Under the pieces are notes generated by a model. It did no database searches and had not been told where the DNA came from. It saw only the letters and a program-made list of their open reading frames with translations. From Litchfieldia stipae (GTDB taxonomy: Bacteria > Bacillota > Bacilli > Bacillales > Bacillaceae_L): 64,000 bases of DNA. The stretch lies in the NCBI RefSeq assembly GCF_014837155.1, contig NZ_JACYHA010000003.1, forward strand, positions 307,383 to 371,382, given 5' to 3'. The position numbers and the translations under genes were made by a program. This document shows positions 35,496-43,290 of the stretch, one piece after another (the first letter of the stretch is position 1; each line of letters opens with the position of its first letter).

Positions 35496-36575
35496 ATGAT
35501 TTTCAAAAAAATAAGACAAATAATATTTACATTTTTCATCGCAGCCCTAGGTGCTTTCAGTTTTAATTATTTCTCCCTTCCAATCCCTTGGATTCTTGGA
35601 CCTCTTTCATTTATTCTAATTACAAAGCTCATATCAAAGAAAAACACTCAACTCCCCCCAGCCTTCAGAGATGTCGGGTTAATGATTATTGGAATCTATT
35701 TTGGATTATCATTTACGACAACAACTTTAGAAACCATCATTCCCTACATGATCCCTTTCTTACTTTCTACAATATTATTACTGACAGTTAGCATCCTTTT
35801 AAGTATTTTTATTACTAAATTTATTGAATTAGATCCAATCACAAGTGTATTCGGGTCAATCCCAGGCGGGTTGTCAGAGATGGTTGCAGCAAGTGAATCT
35901 CTTTCAGCAAATTCTGCTATGGTAACGATTCTCCAAACGATTAGACTGTTAACAGTTGTATTTACAATACCCTTTTTGGTCCTTCATATGTTCTCTAATA
36001 CTCCAGCATCTTCTGAAGCTGCTGTTTCCAGCCTTCATATAGTTGGGGGTATTCACTATCTATGGTTTTTACTTGCCATGTTTGTTGGGTGGTTAATTAG
36101 AAATCATTTTCCTGCTGCACATGTACTCGGTCCACTTATTGTGATTGCAAGCTTAAGTGTCTTTGGTGTATCATTGCCACCACTTTCGCCAAATGTACTA
36201 ATAGCAGCTCAAATAACGGTCGGAATAAGTATGGGGAACAAGATTTTAATTAGAGATTTGAAGCTTGCGGGCAAATATGGAGGCTATTACTTTGTACTAT
36301 CATTGGTGTTAATCCTTACATCATTTGGGATTGGATACTTATTTTCTTCCCTGTCCAGTCTTTCTTTGTCGACAGCAATCTTAAGCTTAGCACCTGGTGG
36401 TATGGTTGAAATGGTATTAACCGCTAAAAGTATTGGTGCTGATTCAGCCGTCGTAAGTGCTCTACAGTTAATTCGACTATTATTTATTATCTTGGTTGTA
36501 CCTAGCTTTCTTAAATTTATTTTTAGTAAATCAAAAAGCAAAGGCACGATTGTTAACAATAGTGCCGGAGTATAA
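35496..36575 (+). CDS. COG3180 (AbrB-type / ammonia-monooxygenase-like) membrane transporter
   Basis: ATG 35496 with AAAGG 10 nt upstream gives 359 residues and about ten hydrophobic helices arranged as two similar halves. Each half contains the family motif: SIPGGLSEMVAASE near residue 125 and LAPGGMVEMVLTAKS near residue 300. Annotations call this family AbrB or ammonia monooxygenase, but it is an uncharacterised permease, unrelated to the AbrB transcription factor. It is followed by an aromatic-acid-exporter-like gene. Its leader has a promoter, hairpins and a terminator. Confidence 0.85.
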   Translation: MIFKKIRQIIFTFFIAALGAFSFNYFSLPIPWILGPLSFILITKLISKKNTQLPPAFRDVGLMIIGIYFGLSFTTTTLETIIPYMIPFLLSTILLLTVSILLSIFITKFIELDPITSVFGSIPGGLSEMVAASESLSANSAMVTILQTIRLLTVVFTIPFLVLHMFSNTPASSEAAVSSLHIVGGIHYLWFLLAMFVGWLIRNHFPAAHVLGPLIVIASLSVFGVSLPPLSPNVLIAAQITVGISMGNKILIRDLKLAGKYGGYYFVLSLVLILTSFGIGYLFSSLSSLSLSTAILSLAPGGMVEMVLTAKSIGADSAVVSALQLIRLLFIILVVPSFLKFIFSKSKSKGTIVNNSAGV

Positions 36576-36646
36576 GATATAACTCCCAATATTTTCAGCT
36601 TCTTGGGTAATACTAAATAATATATATCCTATTCATTTGGAATTGA

Positions 36647-37720
36647 GTGATCGAAGTGAAACATGTAACAAAAGTATTTGGCAGTAGAATATTAAAAACT
36701 GGACTTGCAGTATTTATTACCGCATTAATATGCAATGTCCTAAATCTTCCTTCCATATTTGCTGTCGTTACAGCAATCGTGACAATAGAACCCACTGTAT
36801 CTGATTCAATCAGAAAAGGAATCGTAAGGCTACCAGCCTCAGCAATTGGGGCAGGGATTTCAATGACATGTGCAGCTATCCTTGGTGATGTACCACTTAC
36901 TTATACGATATCAACAATATGTACGATCTTTTTATGTCACAAACTCAAGCTTGATGCTGGGATTTTAGTTGCTACTTTAACAGCTGTGACCATGATCCCC
37001 TTTACTCCAGACCATTTTTTATATGCTTTTTTCGCAAGATTAGGTACTACAACCATCGGTCTATTCGTTTCAACTATGGTCAATCTCCTTATCCTACCAC
37101 CTGATTATTCGAAAAAAATCACTGATAATATAAAAAATGGATTTCAAGAGTGTGCCTCACTACTTTCCACCCATTCATCTGCCCTTGTAAAAGGTATGGT
37201 TAGCTTTGAGGAACTTAATCATCAACTTGATATAATAGAGCAACAGATTAAAGACACATTACAACTTTGCAACTATAAAAGAGAAGAATGGAAATATCAC
37301 CGTTGTACAAAGAAAGAAGAAAGACTTTATCTATATGAGTTCACCCATTTAAAAGCATTAAAAAAAATTCACAATCATCTTCAAAATCTATTTTCAGTCG
37401 CAAATGATCGTGGGTATTGGAACGAAAAAGACGAGGTAAAAATCATCACAGCCATCAAAGTACTTTCTAGCATTATCAGAACTCCATATAACAATGAAGC
37501 TAAAAGTCATCCAATGTTAGTCCAGGAAATAGAAAAGCTTTTCTTTGAAGAAAAATCACATTCACCCCAGCATCAGTCCGACTTTCCTAGTAGTAGATTG
37601 ACGCCAGAAACAATCATATTATACGAAGTACTGGCTATCAACGAAATAGTAACAGAATTAAACAAGGTTACTATACACACAAATTCAATCGAGCACGAAC
37701 GAAAGTTACAATCAATGTAA
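36647..37720 (+). CDS. Aromatic acid exporter family (FUSC-like, DUF939) membrane protein
   Basis: The 357-residue protein has about five N-terminal helices (residues 15-160) with the ArAE/FUSC pattern VTAIVTIEPTVSDSIRKGIVRLPASAIGAG, then a hydrophilic helical cytosolic C-terminus (about 165-357). Such proteins are thought to export aromatic or weak organic acids. Start choice is uncertain: GTG 36647 or GTG 36656, neither with a strong site. It lies 70 bp after the COG3180 gene on the same strand. Confidence 0.8.
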   Translation: MIEVKHVTKVFGSRILKTGLAVFITALICNVLNLPSIFAVVTAIVTIEPTVSDSIRKGIVRLPASAIGAGISMTCAAILGDVPLTYTISTICTIFLCHKLKLDAGILVATLTAVTMIPFTPDHFLYAFFARLGTTTIGLFVSTMVNLLILPPDYSKKITDNIKNGFQECASLLSTHSSALVKGMVSFEELNHQLDIIEQQIKDTLQLCNYKREEWKYHRCTKKEERLYLYEFTHLKALKKIHNHLQNLFSVANDRGYWNEKDEVKIITAIKVLSSIIRTPYNNEAKSHPMLVQEIEKLFFEEKSHSPQHQSDFPSSRLTPETIILYEVLAINEIVTELNKVTIHTNSIEHERKLQSM

Positions 37721-37756
37721 AAAAAAGAGACTTCCATCTGTAGCTTGGAAGTCTCT
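37719..37756 (-). terminator. Minus-strand terminator with no intact gene upstream
   Basis: On the minus strand AGAGACTTCCA with TGGAAGTCTCT is followed by eight T. The T-run exists only in the minus orientation. It therefore implies a transcript from the right, where only the possible broken gene at 37773-37935 is seen. Confidence 0.75.
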
Positions 37757-37772
37757 GAAATAGGAGAGTTAA

Positions 37773-37935
37773 TTAAAAAATTAACATCTTAGGTGACCCA
37801 ACCATTATTTCATCTTCTTTATCTCCTAATAATCCTTTAGTTAGATTAACCAAATCAATTTAATGCTAGCTAAAACGACTATTACTAAGAAGAAGAGTGT
37901 TAGTTCCGTTTACAAATTATTATGGTGACCCATAA
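37773..37935 (-). pseudogene. Possible frameshifted small gene (membrane segment plus hydrophilic tail)
   Basis: On the minus strand one frame reads TELTLFFLVIVVLASIKLIWLI then stop; the adjacent frame, opening just before that stop, continues DLVNLTKGLLGDKEDEIMVG to SPKMLIF and TAA. Joined by a single-base shift, the two give a plausible 45-50 residue protein with one membrane helix. It has no good start codon, and a terminator follows at 37756. It may be decayed or not coding. Confidence 0.3.
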
Positions 37936-38371
37936 TTGTATGTTAAATTGGAACTCATTCACCTAATTCATACTTTACTCTACCTTCTTACACTTTCGAT
38001 AAGTGCTTCTTTTTACCGAGTATATTAATTTAAACCTTATCTCCGTCACAAGAACCTTTTAACCTATGACCTTTGGGATTGAATCACTTACTTTGAAAAT
38101 ACGAATCCTTGCTGAGCGAGCGGAGTTCATTTTCAAAGAATTTATCCAAGCCGAGTGAGATAGCTTGATATAATATACCACAAAAGAAAACGCTTACTTA
38201 TCTGTATAAGAATTACTATTTAATTGTATCGTTCACATTATACGGAACGAACACTAGTATGGTTGAGCCACTTAAGATGTCAATTCTTTCTATCCTTCTT
38301 ACACTGTTAGTATATCATGCTTACCTATATATGAAACGCTTACATTTTGTCTATTACGTGAACTTTTTGAG
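37936..38371. other. Intergenic stretch without recognisable gene
   Basis: The region is AT-rich. The only structure seen is the inverted repeat CTTTGAAAAT (38091-38100) and ATTTTCAAAG (38129-38138), enclosing a GC-richer GCTGAGCGAGCGGAG centre. The short plus-strand frame at 38259 has no ribosome site. Confidence 0.5.
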
Positions 38372-38397
38372 AAAAGCGGTGATTTCCCACCGCTTTT
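38372..38397 (-). terminator. Terminator of the VWA-like gene
   Basis: AAAAGCGGTG and CACCGCTTTT form a 10-bp stem touching the stop codon of the minus-strand gene. Confidence 0.8.
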
Positions 38398-38806
38398 ACG
38401 CTACCTTAATTGCCTTCCCAAAAGGTACTTTTGGTAGATAATCCTCCGGAACTAGCCAGAATACTTCTGTATTTACTTTAATATCATCATAGAAATAGCC
38501 TGTTACATCTGTAATATAAAATAAACTATCTATTTTTTCTTGTTCTGCCCATTCCAACACTTCGGTATATGAGGATTTTCCATGCTTATAATACTTGATT
38601 TCAGGTGCTTCCTTTATAGGAGAAATCGTTCTTATTTTAAAGTCAGCCTGAATCAGGGTTGCATTTGGATTCAATTCCCCAAAAAAAGTAACTATGTTAT
38701 TAATCAAAATTGATCTAACCTGATTACTTGATGTATCTATTGCTAAAGCCACCTTTTTATCTTTACGATCTTTAAGCATAGAAAGAAGAGATTTTTGCCA
38801 TCTCAT
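38396..38806 (-). CDS. VWA-like protein resembling only the C-terminal part of DUF2201
   Basis: This 136-residue protein reads VALAIDTSSNQ (MIDAS-like), a central SSYTEVLEWAEQ, DSLFYITDVTGYFYDD and a final PFGKAIKV. Together these are the C-terminal VWA-like half of DUF2201 metallopeptidase proteins (normally around 400 residues). The N-terminal metal-binding half is absent, and MIDAS is imperfect (DTSSN for DxSxS). GAGGAGGG before the ATG shows that it starts here by design, so it is a natural short form rather than an obvious fragment. Confidence 0.65.
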   Translation of the reverse strand: MRWQKSLLSMLKDRKDKKVALAIDTSSNQVRSILINNIVTFFGELNPNATLIQADFKIRTISPIKEAPEIKYYKHGKSSYTEVLEWAEQEKIDSLFYITDVTGYFYDDIKVNTEVFWLVPEDYLPKVPFGKAIKVA

Positions 38807-38980
38807 GTAATAACCCTCCTCAGTTTTGTTTTCTTGGGCAAGGTTATTTTGCTCTCGCTTTGACCAAAATATAAATTAAATCGGTGGAAAGAAATAGAAA
38901 GGAAACCATCTTTAGTTTTACTACATATTACATAAAGCAATACAAATACTAGGACAATTAGATGATGGAGGTACATAATA

Positions 38981-39268
38981 ATGCAGGTATCAAGACAAGA
39001 ACTACTTCAACTAATTAAAGACAATGGCAATAAAGGTATAATCACAATCAATGATGTCCCATATGAAATCACTATTTCAGCTGATAACAATATCCGTTTC
39101 ACAGGTACTACTTGGGAATGGGAGAAAAGAGAGGTTCCCTCTGCACATGACGATTATACAATCGTTGCAGATGATTTAGTAAAAATAGAGGATGACTTTA
39201 CACCATCATTAAATAATCAAAATCAATTTTACTTTTATAAAGATATTAATGATTTTACCCTTTCATAG
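38981..39268 (+). CDS. Hypothetical protein (95 aa)
   Basis: It has a good GATGGAGGTACATAATA site and a 95-residue acidic product. The N-terminus VSRQELLQLIKDNG resembles a short helix; the middle is beta-rich (GIITINDVPYEITI), and the C-terminus holds many Asn and Asp. It has no membrane segment or cysteines. I do not recognise it. It is flanked by intergenic regions and divergent from the VWA-like gene. Confidence 0.65.
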   Translation: MQVSRQELLQLIKDNGNKGIITINDVPYEITISADNNIRFTGTTWEWEKREVPSAHDDYTIVADDLVKIEDDFTPSLNNQNQFYFYKDINDFTLS

Positions 39269-39354
39269 GATCAGCGTGTATTCAGAAACAGAATTCAGCC
39301 ATTACCTATTTAAAACTTAATAATTTTATCATAGAAAACATATACTATTATTAT

Positions 39355-39414
39355 GGTCGCTCACCACTCCAAAGACGCTCGATGCGGGACTAACCAGATC
39401 GGATGTGAGCGGCC
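39355..39414. other. GC-rich long-loop hairpin
   Basis: GGTCGCTCAC (39355-39364) pairs with GTGAGCGGCC (39405-39414) with one G-T wobble. The enclosed 40 nt (with CGCTCGATGCGG) are also GC-rich against AT-rich flanks. Its purpose is unknown. Confidence 0.5.
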
Positions 39415-39496
39415 AACCTTACTTCAGCGTTACGAATTGCTCCCTCTGATAAATTACCTCTAATTTTTATTTCCCTATAAAATGTGCTATATCATC

Positions 39497-39559
39497 AAGG
39501 TACATGCACTACAAATAAATGCTTTATTGACATAATATAAATCAAGGTGCATGCACCTT
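39497..39559. promoter_or_regulatory. Two operator-like sites, ATCAAGGTRCATGCAC
   Basis: Site 2 (39544-39559) is the perfect 16-bp palindrome AAGGTGCATGCACCTT. Site 1 (39497-39510) is AAGGTACATGCACT. The 16-mers starting at ATC match at 15 positions. The CATG centres are 47 bp apart. They resemble tandem binding sites for a dimeric repressor, with TTGACATAATAT between them. Confidence 0.55.
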
Positions 39560-39578
39560 TTCTCCTACTCTGTCTTTC

Positions 39579-39600
39579 GAGGAAGTATTTATACTTCCTC
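39579..39600 (+). terminator. Perfect hairpin before moaA
   Basis: GAGGAAGTAT-TT-ATACTTCCTC, followed by ATTTTA. It could be a terminator or attenuator between the operator-like sites and moaA. Confidence 0.6.
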
Positions 39601-39726
39601 ATTTTACATATTTAACAAAAAACAAATTTATTTTAAGTACGTAGAAACAGTTGTATAATAAAAGCTATTATATTTCCATTGTTAAGAAGATATTTGGTTT
39701 TTCTCAGGTTAAAGGATGTGTTTAGA

Positions 39727-40761
39727 ATGCAAGATCATAAAAATGGATCATTATTAGATAAACTAAATCGCCCATTACGAGATTTAAGAATTTCTGTCAC
39801 TGATAAATGTAACTTCAGGTGTCAATACTGTATGCCCGCTGAAATATTTGGTCCGGACTTTCCTTTTTTAAAGAAAAATGAACTTCTCTCCTTTGAAGAA
39901 ATAACTAGACTTGCTACCTTATTTGTCCATTCATTCGGAGTGAAAAAGTTACGTATTACAGGCGGAGAACCTCTTATGCGAAGAGACCTGGCAAGTTTAA
40001 TTCAGATGCTGTCAATGATTGACGGGGTTGAAGATATCGCAATGACAACAAATGGATCACTTTTGGCAAGACATGCGAACCAACTTAAAAAAGCAGGTTT
40101 ATCTCGAGTCACCATAAGCCTAGATTCCTTAAATAATGATATTTTTGGAAAAATGAATGGTAAAGGGGTCCAAGTAGAAGAGGTCCTTTCAGGGATTCAA
40201 GCAGCCAAAGAGGCAGGTCTAGGTGTTAAAATTAACATGGTTGTTCAAAAGGGCGTTAATGAGTCTGAAATAATTCCAATGGCAAAATTCTTTCGTGAAC
40301 AAGGCTACCCTCTTCGTTTCATTGAATTTATGGATGTAGGTAATACGAATCGATGGGATATGAAATCAGTGTACCCTAAGAAGAAAATTATAGAGGATAT
40401 TCACACTGTGATGCCAATTGAACCGATAGAACCAAATTATATCGGTGAAGTCGCAACAAGATATCGTTATATTGGTTCCAGCGATGAAATTGGTGTCATT
40501 TCTTCTGTTACTGATGCTTTTTGTTCAACATGTAATCGTGCAAGACTGTCTGCAGAAGGAAAACTATTTACATGCCTTTTTGCATCAACTGGTCATGATT
40601 TACGAGAACCACTTCGTTCAGACCTATCTGATAATCAGTTAATCGACCTCCTCACCTCTATTTGGAATGGTAGAAAAGACCAATATTCTATAGATAGAAA
40701 CTCCTACCTCAAAGAAAACATAAAAAAAGACAAGATTGAAATGTCTCGAATCGGAGGATAA
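39727..40761 (+). CDS. moaA: GTP 3',8-cyclase MoaA (molybdenum cofactor biosynthesis)
   Basis: ATG 39727 after AAAGGATG gives 344 residues. It has the radical-SAM cluster CNFRCQYC near residue 25, [12 protein letters not shown], and the second Fe-S cluster CSTCNR...CLF near 265-285. The C-terminal Arg-Ile-Gly-Gly keeps the double glycine required for activity. It makes the first intermediate of molybdopterin. No other moa, mog or moe gene occurs in this window, so it is an isolated copy. Confidence 0.95.
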   Translation: MQDHKNGSLLDKLNRPLRDLRISVTDKCNFRCQYCMPAEIFGPDFPFLKKNELLSFEEITRLATLFVHSFGVKKLRITGGEPLMRRDLASLIQMLSMIDGVEDIAMTTNGSLLARHANQLKKAGLSRVTISLDSLNNDIFGKMNGKGVQVEEVLSGIQAAKEAGLGVKINMVVQKGVNESEIIPMAKFFREQGYPLRFIEFMDVGNTNRWDMKSVYPKKKIIEDIHTVMPIEPIEPNYIGEVATRYRYIGSSDEIGVISSVTDAFCSTCNRARLSAEGKLFTCLFASTGHDLREPLRSDLSDNQLIDLLTSIWNGRKDQYSIDRNSYLKENIKKDKIEMSRIGG

Positions 40762-40774
40762 AGGGATATATAAA

Positions 40775-40816
40775 TAGGCAGTCCATTAGCAATAAGCTAT
40801 TTGGACTGTCCTGTTT
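40775..40816. terminator. Bidirectional terminator between moaA and recQ
   Basis: GGCAGTCCATTAGC pairs with GCTATTTGGACTGTCC, then CTGTTTT. Confidence 0.85.
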
Positions 40817-42600
40817 TACTTCACTGCTGTATTCTCGAGATATAAATCAATTGCCTGCAAAAATCTATTTCCATATCGTTCAAATTTCATCTCTGCGATT
40901 CCTTTAATTTCTAACATTTCCTTCTTGTTTCTTGGACAAACTTGACTCATTTCTCTCAGGGTTCGATCAGAAAAAATAATATACGGTGGAAGATTTTCTT
41001 CTGTTGAGATCTGCTTCCTCAGCGTCCTTAATTCTTCAAACAATTGATTATCCTCAACGATCTGTCGCTGCTTCAATTGTGCTTTTCTACTAACTTGGAT
41101 ATCTCCTTTAAAAACTAGATAAGCCTTCTTATCTAGCATTAATACTGGATATTGTCCTGAAGTCATTTGTAGATATCCTTCAGCGGTTAGAAAATCAATC
41201 ATGCTGACTATTTCTTTTTCTGAAAAGTTTCTCATTAGTCCATAAGTTGAAAGCTTTGTAAAATCAAATTGGGTGATTCGTTTATTTTTTGACCCCTTTA
41301 ATACTTGAGCGACAAGTGTTTTGCCAAAACGTTCATTCATTCTTTTGATACAAGAGAAGATCATCAATGCTTCTGTCGTCATATCGAGCTTTTCCCGTTG
41401 ATCGGTGCAATTAAGGCATTTTCCACAAGTGTAGGTCTCATTGCCGTCACCAAAATATGAAAGGATATATGCTTGAAGACATTTATCAGTGTGACAGTAA
41501 TCTATCATTTGTTGCAACTTTTTATATTCAAAAGTCTTAGTTTGTTCATTCATACTTGATTGCTCAATAAGAAATTTTTGAAGTTGAATATCCTGTGGAT
41601 GACACAATAACAAACATTCACCTGGTTCGCCGTCTCTTCCTGCACGGCCTGCCTCTTGATAATACGCTTCTATATTCTTTGGAAGATTATGATGAATCAC
41701 AAATCTTACATTTGATTTATCAATCCCCATCCCAAAGGCATTCGTTGCAATCATGAGGGTCAATTTATCAAACAGAAATAATTCCTGTGATTCATATCTT
41801 TCCTCTTCTGACATACCTGCGTGATATTTTCCTACTGCATATCCAGCCTTCTTAAGAAACTGATATAAATGATCTACCTCTTTCCTAGTTGACGCATAGA
41901 TTATACCAGCTTGTCCATGATTCTTTTGTAAATAACCAATTATGACATCACGTTTATTTTCACCCTTCACTAGTGAAAAAGATAAATTGTCTCTTGAAAA
42001 GCCAGTTACATACACATCTTCATTTGAAATCATTAATAGGTCACAAATGTCAGCGGTCACTTCTTTTGTTGCTGTCGCTGTCAGAGCAATAACAGTTGGC
42101 TTTTCCTTAAGCTCGTAAATCATAGATTGGATATTTCGATAACTCGGTCTAAAATCATGCCCCCATTGAGAAATACAATGAGCTTCATCTATAGCAATAA
42201 TCTTAATGGGTAACGATTCAAGGAGCTGTCTGAAACTTCTAGAATCTAAACGTTCTGGTGCGACATAAATGAATTTGTATTTTTCCTGTCTCGCATCGTT
42301 TATTCTCTCTTCAATTTCATTTGGAGTTAAAGAACTATTTATATATGTAGAAGATATTCCATGATCATTAAGTGCATCGACTTGATCCTTCATTAAAGAG
42401 ATTAATGGGCTTATTACCAAGGTTACACCATTTGACATTAGACCAGGCACTTGATAACAAAGTGACTTACCTCCACCAGTTGGCATGATAGCTAAAGTTG
42501 ATTTATTTAATAGGACACTGTGTATAATTTCCTCCTGTCCAATCCTAAAGGAATCATAGCCAAAATAACTCTTCAACACTTTTTTCGCTTCATTTATCAT
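40816..42600 (-). CDS. recQ: ATP-dependent DNA helicase RecQ
   Basis: The 594-residue protein has the SF2 helicase core (PTGGGKSLCYQ, DEAHCISQWGHDFRPSY, ALTATAT, YQEAGRAGRDG) in residues ~1-330. The RecQ zinc-binding region (CHTDKCLQ...CGKCLNC) follows near 365-400, then an RQC winged helix (about 410-490) and a C-terminal HRDC-like domain (about 515-590). It unwinds recombination and replication-fork intermediates. The length fits B. subtilis-type RecQ. It is not in an operon. Confidence 0.95.
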   Translation of the reverse strand: MINEAKKVLKSYFGYDSFRIGQEEIIHSVLLNKSTLAIMPTGGGKSLCYQVPGLMSNGVTLVISPLISLMKDQVDALNDHGISSTYINSSLTPNEIEERINDARQEKYKFIYVAPERLDSRSFRQLLESLPIKIIAIDEAHCISQWGHDFRPSYRNIQSMIYELKEKPTVIALTATATKEVTADICDLLMISNEDVYVTGFSRDNLSFSLVKGENKRDVIIGYLQKNHGQAGIIYASTRKEVDHLYQFLKKAGYAVGKYHAGMSEEERYESQELFLFDKLTLMIATNAFGMGIDKSNVRFVIHHNLPKNIEAYYQEAGRAGRDGEPGECLLLCHPQDIQLQKFLIEQSSMNEQTKTFEYKKLQQMIDYCHTDKCLQAYILSYFGDGNETYTCGKCLNCTDQREKLDMTTEALMIFSCIKRMNERFGKTLVAQVLKGSKNKRITQFDFTKLSTYGLMRNFSEKEIVSMIDFLTAEGYLQMTSGQYPVLMLDKKAYLVFKGDIQVSRKAQLKQRQIVEDNQLFEELRTLRKQISTEENLPPYIIFSDRTLREMSQVCPRNKKEMLEIKGIAEMKFERYGNRFLQAIDLYLENTAVK

Positions 42601-42655
42601 TTATATCACCTCTTGTTTTTTATTCTAATTTGTTCATATTGGTGTTCTTTTTTAA

Positions 42656-42790
42656 GCCACAGCCTGAAACACTCCGCGTCCAGCGGGGTGTCTGGTGAGC
42701 CTCCTCGTCGCTTTTAGTTCCTGTGGGGTCTCACTTTGGCCACGCATCCCACAGGAGTCTCCGTGCATTCAGTCTGCTAGATCCATCCTT
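42656..42790 (+). repeat. Degenerate MITE-like repeat copy E (termini lost)
   Basis: It keeps the family core (CACTCCGCGTCC, GGTGAGCCTCCTCGTCGC, GTGGGGTCTCACTTTGGC, CAGTCTGCTAG), but neither GGCTGTTTTC end is present. It lies upstream of recQ in the 42601-42947 gap. The rest of that gap, 42791-42947, shows nothing else. Confidence 0.85.
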
Positions 42791-42947
42791 TATTGAAGTG
42801 AATTAATTACAGCAACATTGATTCCTAGTTGTTCTGTGAACTGTCACGGCTCTTTCATCAATTATTGGAAAATCAGGCTAACACCCAACCAGATTTCCAT
42901 GATTCCCATAGTATATGATTGTATAACACGTTAGGAGGTGTTATTAA

Positions 42948-43031
42948 ATGAGCCACGCATACGGAAGTGGATTTGCTTTGATTGTGGTGCTGTTCATTTT
43001 GTTAATCATTGTCGGTACAGCATTCGCTTAA
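42948..43031 (+). CDS. YjcZ-family sporulation peptide (27 aa)
   Basis: ATG 42948 follows TTAGGAGGTGTTATTAA. The 27-residue product is SHAYGSG, then [16 protein letters not shown], then TAFA: one membrane helix with almost no tail. It is the shorter member of a tandem pair with the next gene, 65 bp away. The core helix is identical to the copy at 20043. Confidence 0.85.
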   Translation: MSHAYGSGFALIVVLFILLIIVGTAFA

Positions 43032-43096
43032 ACCTTAATTAACAAATAAAAATTTAGTTGAAAATACCAATAAACTTTAAAAGGAGAGATTTATTC

Positions 43097-43234
43097 ATGA
43101 ATTGCGGATATAACACAGGTATGCATTATGGTTACGGAGCTCCAGTAACAGCTACTACAGGTGGTATGGGAGGATTTGCACTAATCGTCGTGCTATTCAT
43201 CCTTCTAATCATCGTTGGCGCTTCTTGGATGTAA
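43097..43234 (+). CDS. YjcZ-family sporulation peptide (45 aa)
   Basis: ATG 43097 follows AAGGAGAGATTTATTC. The 45-residue product has an extended Gly/Tyr/Thr-rich head (NCGYNTGMHYGYGAPV), then the conserved helix [17 protein letters not shown] and ASWM. It is the second of the tandem pair; a terminator follows. Likely expressed in sporulation, by family. Confidence 0.85.
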   Translation: MNCGYNTGMHYGYGAPVTATTGGMGGFALIVVLFILLIIVGASWM

Positions 43235-43246
43235 TTATCCTTATGA

Positions 43247-43281
43247 AAATAAGGCTCCCTCAATGAAGAGGGAGCTTTATT
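43247..43281. terminator. Bidirectional terminator
   Basis: GCTCCCTC-AATGAA-GAGGGAGC with AT-rich ends, between the YjcZ pair and the convergent YhaM-like gene. Confidence 0.85.
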
Positions 43282-43290
43282 ACATTTCCC

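Larger units (their letters stand above)
39269..39726. other. Intergenic stretch with hairpin, paired operator-like sites and terminator ahead of moaA
   Basis: No gene is seen. It contains a short GTGTATTCAG relic of the repeat family (39277-39300), a GC-rich hairpin (39355-39414), two related palindromic sites (39497-39510, 39544-39559) and a perfect 10-bp-stem hairpin (39579-39600). Confidence 0.7.

Noticed and set aside
38259..38441. Plus-strand frame of 60 residues with a hydrophobic start
   Set aside because: No ribosome site, and it runs through the terminator and the end of the VWA-like gene.
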